From NCBI RefSeq assembly GCF_001565895.1, contig NZ_LSNE01000005.1, forward strand, positions 198,479-232,166: a DNA stretch of 33,688 nt. Reading direction: 5' to 3'. The DNA comes from Paraglaciecola hydrolytica. GTDB taxonomy: Bacteria; Pseudomonadota; Gammaproteobacteria; Enterobacterales; Alteromonadaceae. A program made the translations under genes and the position numbers. The notes beneath the pieces are model-generated. The model saw only the letters and a list, made by a program, of their open reading frames with translations, was not told the DNA's origin and did not search any database. This document shows positions 15,688 through 24,741 of the stretch, piece after piece (the first letter of the stretch is position 1; each line of letters opens with the position of its first letter).

Positions 15688-17448
15688 TTATTCAACTTCA
15701 ACGATGGAGTAGTTATCGAGAAGAATGGTTTCGCCATCAGCGAAGCCATACAAATCCCAGAATTGGAATACAACAGTCGTTTGATTCCAGTTGGCAGGGA
15801 CTTCCCATACATTGGTACCAGTGAGAGGATTGATAAACTCAACAAATTGCCAATCTGTAGTCGGTTTCAATACGGCCGACACTGCTCCTTGCACGCCTGC
15901 TTCATAGCGCGCTGGGAAGTTAGCCAAGCCTTCACAACCTGTGCAGTTCCAGGGTAATAAGGTGTGATCTAACTTCACTTCATCTGAAGGTAGTTGTCCA
16001 AGTTTTGCCCATACTGCAAATTTAAACTTGCGGCCAACTGAGGCTTCACCACGTCCATAAGTTGCAGCATGGAAGTTATACACTTGGTTCCATTGCTGTT
16101 GGGTTGTTATACCGCGCATTGCGCCACTGTTTGTCGAGCTTATCCGTAATGAATTACCATCCAAACCTTCAGCAACAGGCGCAGCATTGGGTCCCCAACC
16201 ACCATTATTTAAGCCTAGGTCTGATACATAGAACACAGCCCCTTCAGCATTAGGGTTGGGATCACAGGCGTAATTGCGTTCCGCTGTTACGGTAACCGAT
16301 TGCTCAAGAATATCTCCTGCAGCCGTTGCACCTGTATAACCACTGCTAAAACCTACGTTAATTTTAGCTTGTTCTCCCGCCGCCAAAGTATTGGAAAATT
16401 GACCGGTAGCACCAAATGCTCCATCACTTTGTTCACCTAAAAAGTTGGCGTCTGCACTTTCTGATACCCAAGAGTAATCATATTCACCCGTTAAGGTATC
16501 CGCCACAATCGATGGTTCAACACTGACACCTATCGCCGAACAAGTGGGAACTGACTTAGTACCTAAAGGCGCGCCGAGTTCATTTACATCCTGACTAACG
16601 ATATTGAGGTTAAAGCCAGAGGTCACTTTGATTACTGCTGTCGCTGATAGCTCAGGGTTTTCAACACTAGTCACCGTAATGGTGGTTTCGCCACGCGCCA
16701 CTCCAGTAACAGAGCCTGCAGCATCCACTGTTGCTATTGCTTCATCGGCAATCGCGTAGGTCAGTGCTGAATTACAGGAGTAAGCCGGTGCGGTAGCTGA
16801 CAACATAGGCTTGCTATCACCAGTTGCTACATTTAAGTCAAAGGCTTGCACGTTAGTAACAGGGTCACTAATAGCATTTAGTGTTAAGTTGAGGGTACGG
16901 AAAGGGGGACTTGCTCCTGGAGCGAGTTCAAAACCATTATCCACAATATAGTTAATCGTATAACTGATGGTCGTGGGGAAATCTCTTGAGCCATTGCCTT
17001 TAGGTGTACCGTCTGGATTAGTGTCGCCACGTACATCTGTGGTATCACACATTCTCAGTGATTCAGAAAAGGCATCAGTATCAACTAACAGCGTCACTCC
17101 ATCTGCGGCAAAAGTAAAAGGTGATACAGTTTGGTTTGCTGCAAAGCCCGGTTTTTGTGGGGTAACAAATTCTCCGTTTGAGGCTACAAATGCAATTTCT
17201 CGAATATGAATAGGGGACGTCGAACTATCTACCGTTAAGGCAGTGCCATTAACAGTCGCCCCTTCAAGTAAATTAATTTGTTGTACACCTGATTCTTCTG
17301 TAAATGTTTGACTGATGGCTTCATTGCTATATACCACCGCATTATCATTGATAAAAGGATGCTCATAACCACTATCAGGACCACCGCAGCCATATAGTGA
17401 TGCTGACATGACTGCAAATATTGTTGTTTTTTTCAGTAAGTTGTTCAT
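15688..17448 (-). CDS. Surface glycan-binding-type lipoprotein (BIG2-like plus C-terminal beta-sandwich)
   Basis: The frame is open to an ATG at 17490, but the ATG at 17448 has GGAG 7 nt upstream and begins a lipoprotein signal (SASLYGCGG, Cys21), giving 586 aa. An N-terminal beta region is followed by a BIG2-like Ig domain (about 215-290: AIATVDAAGSVTGVARGETT). A further Ig-like region follows, and then a C-terminal jelly-roll (about 420-586) resembling carbohydrate-binding modules, ending ETILLDNYSIVEVE. No hydrolase signature is visible. It lies immediately downstream of the large receptor gene, the place taken by SusD or surface glycan-binding proteins in Bacteroidetes loci. I infer that it captures polysaccharide at the outer membrane for that receptor. 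The family is not named with confidence. Confidence 0.75.
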   Translation of the reverse strand: MNNLLKKTTIFAVMSASLYGCGGPDSGYEHPFINDNAVVYSNEAISQTFTEESGVQQINLLEGATVNGTALTVDSSTSPIHIREIAFVASNGEFVTPQKPGFAANQTVSPFTFAADGVTLLVDTDAFSESLRMCDTTDVRGDTNPDGTPKGNGSRDFPTTISYTINYIVDNGFELAPGASPPFRTLNLTLNAISDPVTNVQAFDLNVATGDSKPMLSATAPAYSCNSALTYAIADEAIATVDAAGSVTGVARGETTITVTSVENPELSATAVIKVTSGFNLNIVSQDVNELGAPLGTKSVPTCSAIGVSVEPSIVADTLTGEYDYSWVSESADANFLGEQSDGAFGATGQFSNTLAAGEQAKINVGFSSGYTGATAAGDILEQSVTVTAERNYACDPNPNAEGAVFYVSDLGLNNGGWGPNAAPVAEGLDGNSLRISSTNSGAMRGITTQQQWNQVYNFHAATYGRGEASVGRKFKFAVWAKLGQLPSDEVKLDHTLLPWNCTGCEGLANFPARYEAGVQGAVSAVLKPTTDWQFVEFINPLTGTNVWEVPANWNQTTVVFQFWDLYGFADGETILLDNYSIVEVE

Positions 17449-17475
17449 CTTACATCTCCAAAATTTTTTAGCTTC

Positions 17476-17495
17476 GGCTGGTGTCAACACCAGCC
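17476..17495 (-). other. Intercistronic stem-loop between receptor and surface lipoprotein genes
   Basis: 8-bp GC-rich perfect arms GGCTGGTG/CACCAGCC with a 4-nt loop, 24 nt after the receptor stop codon. What follows on the minus strand is GAAGCTAAAAAATTTT rather than an immediate T-run, so partial termination or 3'-end protection of the receptor message is more likely than full termination. Confidence 0.65.
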
Positions 17496-17519
17496 AATTA
17501 GTGTGCGTTTTGCAATTAA

Positions 17520-20500
17520 TTAGAAACTTCCACGTAAACCTATGCGGAATTGACGCCCGTTTTTAAATACCGCAGCTGTTCTATTTGTCGGTACATTGCC
17601 ATCTAGCGCATTACCCTCATCCAGTACAATATCGCCTGCTTCGTTAGGTTTGTTGTAAGTGGTGTAATAATTACGAATGACTTCATCGGTTAAATTAATT
17701 GCTTGAAAACTAACACTTAAGTTTTTATTAATTTGATAGCTTGAGCTAAAGTCGAGATTACTGGTCGCTTCTTGCCATATAGCTCCGCCATGTAAACCAT
17801 CATTAATTAATTGTTCGCTGGCGTAACGGTGGGCTAAACGTAAGGTCAAACCATACTTTTCATAAAAAATGGTAGAGTTTGCAGATTGCTCTGGGGTATA
17901 TGCTTGTGGCAAAGGCTTAGTAAATACGCCGGTTGTACCTACCTCTTCAATTTCTTTTTCCGATTGCTGATAAGTGTAATTTACACTCATGCCTAAACCA
18001 GACCAGATACCAGGTAAAAAGGTATAGTTTTGGGTATAGCCAATTTCTATCCCGCGAACATCGGCACCTTGACCATTTTTCTCGATAGCAATCTCAGCTT
18101 TGTGACATTCAATCTTCCAAGAACTGGCACCAAAACCACCTACATAACGATGAGGCATACAGTTGTCGGCATCACCAGGCACGCGGTTTTCGTCATAATC
18201 CAGCAGCAAATTAGCACTTTGCAGATCGTATTCTGATCTCACATCTAAATAGTTAAAGGTAGTGACAACGGTTTCAGGGAAATCAGTCATCTTCTTATAA
18301 AACAGAGCAGTTGATAACATACCTGACGCGTCGAAATACCATTCAAACGATAAGTCGAGGTTTTTCGATTTTAAGGGTTTTAAATTTACGTTACCGGCAA
18401 CACCGCTAGCAGCAGGTCCCCAAACGTTTTCATCCATTTGTAAACGCGGATTCAACGAATCGAATTCTGGTCTGGTCATGGTTTTAGATACTGCAAAACG
18501 GCCGATCATTTCCTCATTGATGGCGTAGTTTAAATTTAAACTCGGCAACAATAGGGAGTGTTTGGCGGTACCACTAGTGGGTGCTTGACGAATGTAGGAC
18601 GAATCCTGATCGCCGTTAGGACCTACAAAAGAGGTAGAACGGTCGAGGAAGGGCCAAATTTCGCCCACATTGGCAAATTGACGATGGGTTAAGGCACTAG
18701 CATTTACCAAATTACCATTAACATCGGTAATTTGGTTAGGTAAATCAATAAGTTGTTGTACAGTGGGTGGAGTGGTCGAATAATCAATATAAACGAGCCT
18801 ATTGGTATCAACACCACCAGGCAGCACCCACTGCCCATCTACATAGGGAGTCGTCGCATCATTATTGTAGTCATAGCCGTGGGTTAGAGCCCAAGCAAAA
18901 CAATTGGATAATTGGTCTGAATTTTGCGGCTCCCAGCGTGTATCTGGCAAACCAGTTGAGGGATCAATGCCCATAAGTGCTGTAGGGCAAGCAGGTGAAC
19001 CTTCAATATCACCTAAACCACGTTCAATAAGCAGGTTATAAGGGTCAAGTAAGTGTGGGGGGCGATAATAAGTGATACCACCATAGCCGTTAGCGGTATT
19101 GGTATCTTTAATGTAACGTAAACCGACGTTACCGGTTAAGCGCCCATCAAATCCCTCAAAGTTAACTTTACCATACAAAGCATTGGTTTCTGTTTCTATG
19201 TTACGAGTACCAAGGTTGTTTTTGCTAACACCCACAGTACTTGGATCGCGGCCGGAAAATTCAGCAATGGCTTTTTCTGCATCCAACATCGGCCAACCGC
19301 CAAAATAGGCGTTACTTCTATCGCTTACTAAATCTTCACCAAAGTTATCGTAGGGGAATGCTTCACCTGACAACATATCAATAACACCAATAGACTGCAT
19401 ACCAACAGTGGCATAATTGACATCAGGAGTGATGTTATCAACTAAAGCAGTACCGGTATTGACAGTTTGGTTTTGGGTATAAACATCTTTTACACGTTTG
19501 GCGTACTTTGCGCCGAATTCAATAGAGGTGATGTTGTAACGATCTAGATCCCACTCAAAATCAAGGTGTAAGGACTTATTGGTATCGGATTGATCGTTAT
19601 TTCTAAAAGTTAAACCGCCTAAGTGATTAGCTTCCAAATCAAAGGGATTAAAAGAACTGCTTACATAACTGACACTGCCGTCAAAAGGATCAAAAATGGC
19701 AGGCTTGGTTCCTAAGGTAAAACTACAATCACCGTTGCTACCAGAGCAATCATGACCAATAGGTTCAATGTCTTCCATTGGTACGGCTTCGATTACGGTA
19801 TTGCCTAAAGTGCCCCAAGTGGCAGTGGTGAGTCCTACGTGATTTTTAGTTTTATCCGTGGTTTTGGAAATACCCGCAACAAAACCCATACGTAGAGTAT
19901 CAGTAATATCATGTTTGATTTCTAGTGATGCTACATCGGTGTTTAATTCGCGCAAGCCTTGGGTTCTATTAAAAAAACCACCGGATTTACGACTATAAGA
20001 TTGTTCTAAGGTATTGGTTTCTAAATCGACACCATTCCAATCGGTAACCGGATCGGCACCAGAAACCCCTGTTAATGCTGCGAAATTCAAACGAAAATTA
20101 TGATAATCAGTTTCGACATCTTGTTTAGTATGAGTTACGTCAAACTGAATATTAGTGGCTGACGTTGGTTGCCATTCAATACCGGCAGAAACCGAAAACC
20201 TTTCGCGTATATCAGACGAGGTAGATATATCGGTAAAGTTTCTTGCGGTAACATCTAAGGGGCCGTCATGGGCAATTTGGGTGTCTGGATCCCAATTAAG
20301 TAAATCTGCAGTGGTTTGGCCTTCACCTAATATACGAATGGCTTTACCTGAGGCGATGTCATGGGCGGTCCGTCCAGAAGACGAATACAAATCGACAATA
20401 GGAATTGCAGCCGTTACCCAGTTGGTATTGAGTCTGTCTTGACGAGTTTTTTGCGTGTCTTTGGAAACGGTAATAACAAAGCCTAGGGTGTCATCTAGGT

Positions 20501-21185
20501 ATTTATCGGCAAAACTACCGGTAATTCGTTCGGTATTTTCGCCAGAATATTCATCAAAGCGACCTTCAATATTGAGTGAACGGCGTGCGTCACGTAATTG
20601 CAAGGGTTTAACCGTGCGCAGTACCACTGTCGCCCCAAGAGAACCTTCATCTTGATCCGCCGAGGACGTTTTAATGACATCAATAGAAGAAAGGATGTCT
20701 GAAGAAAATGAGCTTAAATCGACACTTTGACTGGCTGTTGGATTGGAACCATCACCCGAAAGACCACTGGTTAAAGAAACACCGTTTACTTGAATTTGGT
20801 TCATGGATGGACCGGTACCACGCACCGAAATCCGCGTTCCCTCACCATTTTCAGACTGAATAGAGATACCAGTCACACGAGATAGTGCGTCAGCTATGTT
20901 TTGATCTGTTGATTTACCAACATCTTCAGCGTGAATTGAATCACTGACATTTTCTGAAAAACGCTTTGCATTTAACGCTTTTTGTAAACTTCCTCTAAAG
21001 CCAGTAACTTCAATAATTTCAAGTTCGTCATCTACCGCGGCAGTTTGATTCGCTTTATTTTCGGCAATTTGTTTTTCAACGAGCTTGGCGTCATTGACTG
21101 ACGTTTCTTGAGCCATTGCTGGATAAGCCATAAAAGAGCTTAAAACAGCGATGGATATTGCATTCAGTTTAAAACTAGATTTCAT
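17520..21185 (-). CDS. Large TonB-dependent receptor, oligosaccharide transporter type
   Basis: 1221 aa, ATG preceded by GGAG. The signal peptide ends YPAMAQE. The TonB box region is EIIEVTGFRGSLQKAL (56-71), followed by the plug domain (NIADALSRVTGISIQSENGE, TRISVRGTGPSMNQIQVNG) and a long 22-strand barrel ending in the aromatic C-terminal signature FRIGLRGSF. The size and the FRGSLQKAL motif are typical of the carbohydrate-class receptors of Alteromonadales and Xanthomonadales, rather than the 700-aa siderophore type. It heads an operon with a surface lipoprotein and two GH16 enzymes, so import of red-algal galactan oligosaccharides is the likely role. The GntR operator sits in its predicted promoter. 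The leader is long, about 295 nt. Confidence 0.92.
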   Translation of the reverse strand: MKSSFKLNAISIAVLSSFMAYPAMAQETSVNDAKLVEKQIAENKANQTAAVDDELEIIEVTGFRGSLQKALNAKRFSENVSDSIHAEDVGKSTDQNIADALSRVTGISIQSENGEGTRISVRGTGPSMNQIQVNGVSLTSGLSGDGSNPTASQSVDLSSFSSDILSSIDVIKTSSADQDEGSLGATVVLRTVKPLQLRDARRSLNIEGRFDEYSGENTERITGSFADKYLDDTLGFVITVSKDTQKTRQDRLNTNWVTAAIPIVDLYSSSGRTAHDIASGKAIRILGEGQTTADLLNWDPDTQIAHDGPLDVTARNFTDISTSSDIRERFSVSAGIEWQPTSATNIQFDVTHTKQDVETDYHNFRLNFAALTGVSGADPVTDWNGVDLETNTLEQSYSRKSGGFFNRTQGLRELNTDVASLEIKHDITDTLRMGFVAGISKTTDKTKNHVGLTTATWGTLGNTVIEAVPMEDIEPIGHDCSGSNGDCSFTLGTKPAIFDPFDGSVSYVSSSFNPFDLEANHLGGLTFRNNDQSDTNKSLHLDFEWDLDRYNITSIEFGAKYAKRVKDVYTQNQTVNTGTALVDNITPDVNYATVGMQSIGVIDMLSGEAFPYDNFGEDLVSDRSNAYFGGWPMLDAEKAIAEFSGRDPSTVGVSKNNLGTRNIETETNALYGKVNFEGFDGRLTGNVGLRYIKDTNTANGYGGITYYRPPHLLDPYNLLIERGLGDIEGSPACPTALMGIDPSTGLPDTRWEPQNSDQLSNCFAWALTHGYDYNNDATTPYVDGQWVLPGGVDTNRLVYIDYSTTPPTVQQLIDLPNQITDVNGNLVNASALTHRQFANVGEIWPFLDRSTSFVGPNGDQDSSYIRQAPTSGTAKHSLLLPSLNLNYAINEEMIGRFAVSKTMTRPEFDSLNPRLQMDENVWGPAASGVAGNVNLKPLKSKNLDLSFEWYFDASGMLSTALFYKKMTDFPETVVTTFNYLDVRSEYDLQSANLLLDYDENRVPGDADNCMPHRYVGGFGASSWKIECHKAEIAIEKNGQGADVRGIEIGYTQNYTFLPGIWSGLGMSVNYTYQQSEKEIEEVGTTGVFTKPLPQAYTPEQSANSTIFYEKYGLTLRLAHRYASEQLINDGLHGGAIWQEATSNLDFSSSYQINKNLSVSFQAINLTDEVIRNYYTTYNKPNEAGDIVLDEGNALDGNVPTNRTAAVFKNGRQFRIGLRGSF

Positions 21186-21487
21186 ATAGTGTCTCCACGA
21201 TCCAGTGTTACCGTTTAAATAACAGGTTCGGTTTAAAGTTACTTAAATAACTTTCTAATTATTAAACGTTATGTAGCCATTCTTAAGTCAACTAAGTTAA
21301 CAAAACAATGGCACTCACGTGTTTATGTGTTTTGTAAAGCGTCTTCTCTATGTTTAAAAATATTCTACTAACAGTGACTTGGCTGAGTAAGGTCAGCAAT
21401 TCAAAATTGACAAGGAGTAAACTTATCAATAACGGCAAAAATCACTTCAACACCTGATTACGTTACATAATTATGATGTTATGATTT

Positions 21488-21516
21488 ATTTAAACATATG
21501 ATGTTTGTGATCGCAA
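21488..21516 (-). promoter_or_regulatory. Promoter and GntR-type operator of the receptor operon
   Basis: On the minus strand TTGCGA (21516-21511), a 17-bp spacer and TTAAAT (21493-21488) form a plausible sigma70 promoter. The perfect repeat AAACAT-CAT-ATGTTT (21506-21492) fills the spacer and touches the -10. Binding there should block RNA polymerase. A start near 21480 would give a leader of about 295 nt. Confidence 0.75.
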
Positions 21517-21772
21517 CATGATATTAACAAAACTTTAAACTTTTATGTGATTGTTTAAAAGTTAGTACAATCTAAGCATATTTGTTGACGAACTAGTGCT
21601 AGGCGATTTGGTAAATTATGAGTAGTCAGGTAGGAGCTGTATCGAGCAAACGTGAGGTTTAACGCTAGGCAAAATTACCGATATGGATATGTAAAAAGAA
21701 GGTTGTTTGGGTATATCTGAGTTAAAACAAGTTAATGCAAAGGCGCTAAGGTGGGACTTCAAATCAAGTCTG

Positions 21773-21795
21773 AGCTACTACAAACTGTAGTAGCT
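21773..21795. other. Perfect 10-bp hairpin in the intergenic region
   Basis: Arms AGCTACTACA/TGTAGTAGCT around a 3-nt loop. They are nested inside a weaker outer pairing (GACTTCAAA near 21755 with TTTGAGTC near 21808). No T-run follows on either strand. It may be a structured RNA or a DNA-level repeat; no named RNA family recognised. Confidence 0.45.
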
Positions 21796-21971
21796 TACAT
21801 CTGATACTTTGAGTCGAAAGGTTTTGACCTATCTCGACAGGCGGCTTGGAAGCGAATTGCAGACGATTGAAAACTGTCACGGCAATTACTTGTTTACGAA
21901 AAAAGCGGCCATAGGTCATTCAAATTTGTCTTAGAATTTTGAGTGAGGAGTTAGTCCCATGCCCAAAAGCA

Positions 21972-22025
21972 GGGGGCAGAAATTCTGACTTTTTCCTGAA
22001 AAGTGAAATCAACGGCTCTGCCCCC
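21972..22025. repeat. REP-like imperfect palindrome
   Basis: 9-bp arms GGGGGCAGA/TCTGCCCCC enclose 36 nt that contain a second small stem ACTTTT/AAAAGT. It lies 41 bp downstream of the DUF917 stop codon. The layout (GC-rich outer arms with CAGA, AT-rich inner stem) resembles the palindromes moved by REP-associated tyrosine transposases in gammaproteobacteria. No transposase is in the window. No T-run, so not a classical terminator. Confidence 0.5.
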
Positions 22026-22066
22026 ACAGACTTCATCCTATTTATCACATTTGCTAATGTCGAATG

Positions 22067-23152
22067 TTAAATATCCTCAAGGGCAACATAGTCAAAATCA
22101 AATCCAAAACAGCGGGGAGAAACAACTTTAAGGGCTTGTTCTGAGCGATAAAACTGAGGACAGCCAACCGCAAATACTGCCACTCGTTGGCCATAACGCA
22201 GTCGTTCAGCATTAATTGGCGTTGAGGTTTCGTAGTCAACTATAACAATTAAATCCGGCACGCTGGTGACGACCTTTTCTCCTTTGCGAGCAAGCAAGTA
22301 TTCATTTTTTATGCTTACACTTAATGGTGAATCACTACTGTCAAAAGATTCAATTGTGGCTTCACCAATGTCATAACCGCCAACAATTCGGGTGGCTTTG
22401 TCAATGACCTTGCCGGTATAGATTAAGCGACATTCACCATAAATTGAGTCTTTGAAAAGGGCCTGCAATGGCGCCAACATGTCTGTCGCTAAACCACGAT
22501 TTTCACGCAGGGTCTGTCCTAGTTTAATGGAGAACAACAACGTGCCCGGAATAATGGAATCTTTAAGTTCACGTCCGCTCATCGGATGCTCTGCAGTGGT
22601 AATCATGCCACCCGCAGCCATCGCTAGACTGCGTATATGTCGTTCATAAACTTCTGTGCTGTTCGTGGAGAAGGTGGCAATATTACCCGCATAATCATAG
22701 GCAAGTGCTGGGGTGGGTTTAACACCAGCAATGGCATAACTCATCATCTGGGCTTCAGGCAACGCTCTGCCCATACCATCACCATCAATAACTGGAAGGC
22801 CTCTTCCTGCTGCTGCCACTAAAGGAATTAATGAGTTTCCTCCACCAATTTCAAAAGACGCTACTGCATCAACGGTTTTTCCAACGTGTTTTTCAAATGC
22901 CGCTAATGTATTGGCGGCGTCCTCGACTGAAGGCAACAGTTCTAGACTCACCGTTGGTGCCCCTACCGAACCAATGGCAACCACATAAGCATCATCGTTT
23001 AGTTCAGAAGGGTCGATGACCTCAATTGGCCCAAATTGTTTGATCGCTTGTTCTGCTATTAGGCGCGGTACATAAGGGTCGCCACCACCACCAGTTGCCA
23101 AAAAAACCGAACCCAATGCTAAATCTTCTAAATGTTTAAGTTCAATTTTCAT
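22067..23152 (-). CDS. DUF917 family protein, hydantoinase-associated
   Basis: 361 aa, the usual length for DUF917 (PF06032). Recognised by the glycine-rich N-terminus FLATGGGGDPYVPR, by VASFEIGGGNSLIPLVAAAG and by GLPVIDGDGMGRALPEAQM. No signal peptide; cytoplasmic. Its ATG overlaps the stop of the hydantoinase-A-like gene by 4 bp (ATGA), so the two are translationally coupled and probably act together. The conserved Gly/Asp loops suggest a ligand or metal pocket, but the reaction of this family is not established to my knowledge. It takes the place that hydantoinase B holds in classic hyuA-hyuB pairs. It is the last gene of the receptor-permease-enzyme operon. Confidence 0.85.
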   Translation of the reverse strand: MKIELKHLEDLALGSVFLATGGGGDPYVPRLIAEQAIKQFGPIEVIDPSELNDDAYVVAIGSVGAPTVSLELLPSVEDAANTLAAFEKHVGKTVDAVASFEIGGGNSLIPLVAAAGRGLPVIDGDGMGRALPEAQMMSYAIAGVKPTPALAYDYAGNIATFSTNSTEVYERHIRSLAMAAGGMITTAEHPMSGRELKDSIIPGTLLFSIKLGQTLRENRGLATDMLAPLQALFKDSIYGECRLIYTGKVIDKATRIVGGYDIGEATIESFDSSDSPLSVSIKNEYLLARKGEKVVTSVPDLIVIVDYETSTPINAERLRYGQRVAVFAVGCPQFYRSEQALKVVSPRCFGFDFDYVALEDI

Positions 23153-24729
23153 AATGTGGACTCCTGTGTATTGTCAGATGAGTTAGCAGACGAACTGGCT
23201 AATTCACCAATCACTTTGACGCGAATACAGGTGCTAGATTCATCCATATAGGGTACGGGGGTTTCTTCAATATCAACAGTGCGCAGGGTTTCAACTGCTG
23301 CCCCTGCATCAATGGCGCGTTGCATAGCATCTTTGGTGACCTGTTTTATGGCCTCTTCGCGAGCTAATGTACGGTAAGACACCATTTGCTCAGCTTCTCC
23401 GCCGATTTGTGCAATGGCAGCCCCTATGGCATTTGCGACGCCTGCATGCTCGGGTCGATGGATTTCTGAAGCCGCGTTTAATCCATCGGTAACCAGTATT
23501 GCACCGCCGCCTACCAGTATAACGGGCATAGATTTTCCACCGGGCTTCATCATATCGATATTTTTATCAAGCATTGCATGTAAGGTTGCTTTTGCCTTGC
23601 GAATGGTTTGGGCCGATATATGTGTGACTTTTGATTTGTCACCAACATCTGCACCGCCACTGGCCACTAAAATATCGGTTGTGGTTAGGGTATCGCCACC
23701 AAACACCAAACCTTCTGTTACTAATCGATGACCTACCGAACGCGGCCCAATTGAGGAGCCGTCGGCTGAAACAATGCTGCCACCACCCAAGCCAATCGCT
23801 AATATATCGGGCATTCTAAAGTTAGTGCGTACGCCACCAACTTTTATGATCACATTGGATTCCCGCGGGAAGCCATTTTGCAACACGCCTATATCCGATG
23901 TGGTGCCACCAATATCCACCACTATGGCGTCTTTCAAGCCAGTTAATTTATAGGCTCCACGTAATGAATTGGTGGGGCCAGAAGCAAAGGTCAGGGCAGG
24001 ATATGAACGCACAAAGTCAGCACTCATCAAGGTGCCATCATTTTGGCTGATATACACAGGGCAGTGTAAGTCGCGTTTTTTAAGTGCACCTAAAAACGAG
24101 CTCACTACTTTGTCGGCAAAAGGCAGCAAAGTGGTATTAAGAATGGCCGCATTTTCCCGCTCCATTAATCCTAAACGACCAAAACTATGGGATAAAGTGA
24201 TTTTGGCATCTGGAATGGCTTGGCGTATTTTGGCAGCCACTTGTTCTTCTGGTGCTGAATTTATTGGTGAAAATGCAGAGGCAATGGCAATATTTTTAAC
24301 GCCGCTTTTAAGCATACTGTTAATCATATTAGTAATTTCAACTTCATCTATGTCAGCCAACGACCAGCCGTCATATAAGTAGCCGCCATGCAGCATGTAG
24401 TATTCACTATCAAGTGCATCTTTGAGGTCTTGTGGCCAATCCAGCATAGGGGGCATACCGTTACCAGATGGTAAACCAATACGCACGGCTGCCACTTGAG
24501 CCAGTTCACGTCGCTCAATGATGGCATTGGTAAACTGAGTGGTGCCGATCATCACGGTTTCGATCTTATCTTGTGAAATGCCACTTTCGCCTAAAATAAC
24601 GTCCAGCGCATTGGTGATCCCCGAAATAACATCTGCAGAGGTAAGCGCTTTGGTCGATGCCAATACTTTATCACCTTGCATAATCACTGCATCTGTATGC
24701 GTGCCGCCTACATCTATTCCAATTCTCAT
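23149..24729 (-). CDS. Hydantoinase A/oxoprolinase-like ATPase (ASKHA fold)
   Basis: 526 aa, ATG preceded by AGAGGT. The phosphate-1 motif IDVGGTHTDAV (residues 5-15) and a second one, VDIGGTTSDIGV (271-282), are the marks of hydantoinase/oxoprolinase proteins (Hydant_A_N then Hydantoinase_A). Further along lies a GGGAILVTDG adenosine-type motif near 410. It is shorter than full HyuA proteins (about 690 aa) because the C-terminal domain is missing, as is usual for the version paired with DUF917. Family members open cyclic amides such as hydantoins or 5-oxoproline with ATP. It lies 12 bp after the NCS1 permease gene and overlaps the DUF917 gene. A cyclic ureide or amide substrate is inferred. 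Confidence 0.85.
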   Translation of the reverse strand: MRIGIDVGGTHTDAVIMQGDKVLASTKALTSADVISGITNALDVILGESGISQDKIETVMIGTTQFTNAIIERRELAQVAAVRIGLPSGNGMPPMLDWPQDLKDALDSEYYMLHGGYLYDGWSLADIDEVEITNMINSMLKSGVKNIAIASAFSPINSAPEEQVAAKIRQAIPDAKITLSHSFGRLGLMERENAAILNTTLLPFADKVVSSFLGALKKRDLHCPVYISQNDGTLMSADFVRSYPALTFASGPTNSLRGAYKLTGLKDAIVVDIGGTTSDIGVLQNGFPRESNVIIKVGGVRTNFRMPDILAIGLGGGSIVSADGSSIGPRSVGHRLVTEGLVFGGDTLTTTDILVASGGADVGDKSKVTHISAQTIRKAKATLHAMLDKNIDMMKPGGKSMPVILVGGGAILVTDGLNAASEIHRPEHAGVANAIGAAIAQIGGEAEQMVSYRTLAREEAIKQVTKDAMQRAIDAGAAVETLRTVDIEETPVPYMDESSTCIRVKVIGELASSSANSSDNTQESTL

Positions 24730-24741
24730 TGTGTTTTACCT

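Larger units (their letters stand above)
21186..22066. other. Intergenic region: receptor leader, operator, structured DNA, no gene
   Basis: About 880 bases without a supportable gene. From low to high coordinates it holds the long receptor leader (with an AT-rich hairpin AAAGTTA/TAACTTT at 21235-21254), then the operator/promoter at 21488-21516. A degenerate second operator-like site lies near 21466-21482. A perfect 10-bp hairpin is at 21773-21795, and a REP-like inverted repeat at 21972-22025. Confidence 0.6.

Noticed and set aside
15688-17448. The surface lipoprotein as a true SusD homolog
   Set aside because: SusD proteins are helical TPR-type; this one is made of Ig-like and jelly-roll beta domains.
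20155-20442. Plus-strand open frames inside the receptor genes
   Set aside because: They are antisense shadows of a clearly coding minus-strand frame, with no start signals or domains.
21972-22025. Classical terminator after the DUF917 gene
   Set aside because: The loop is 36 nt and no T-run follows on the minus strand, so a repeat element is the better reading.
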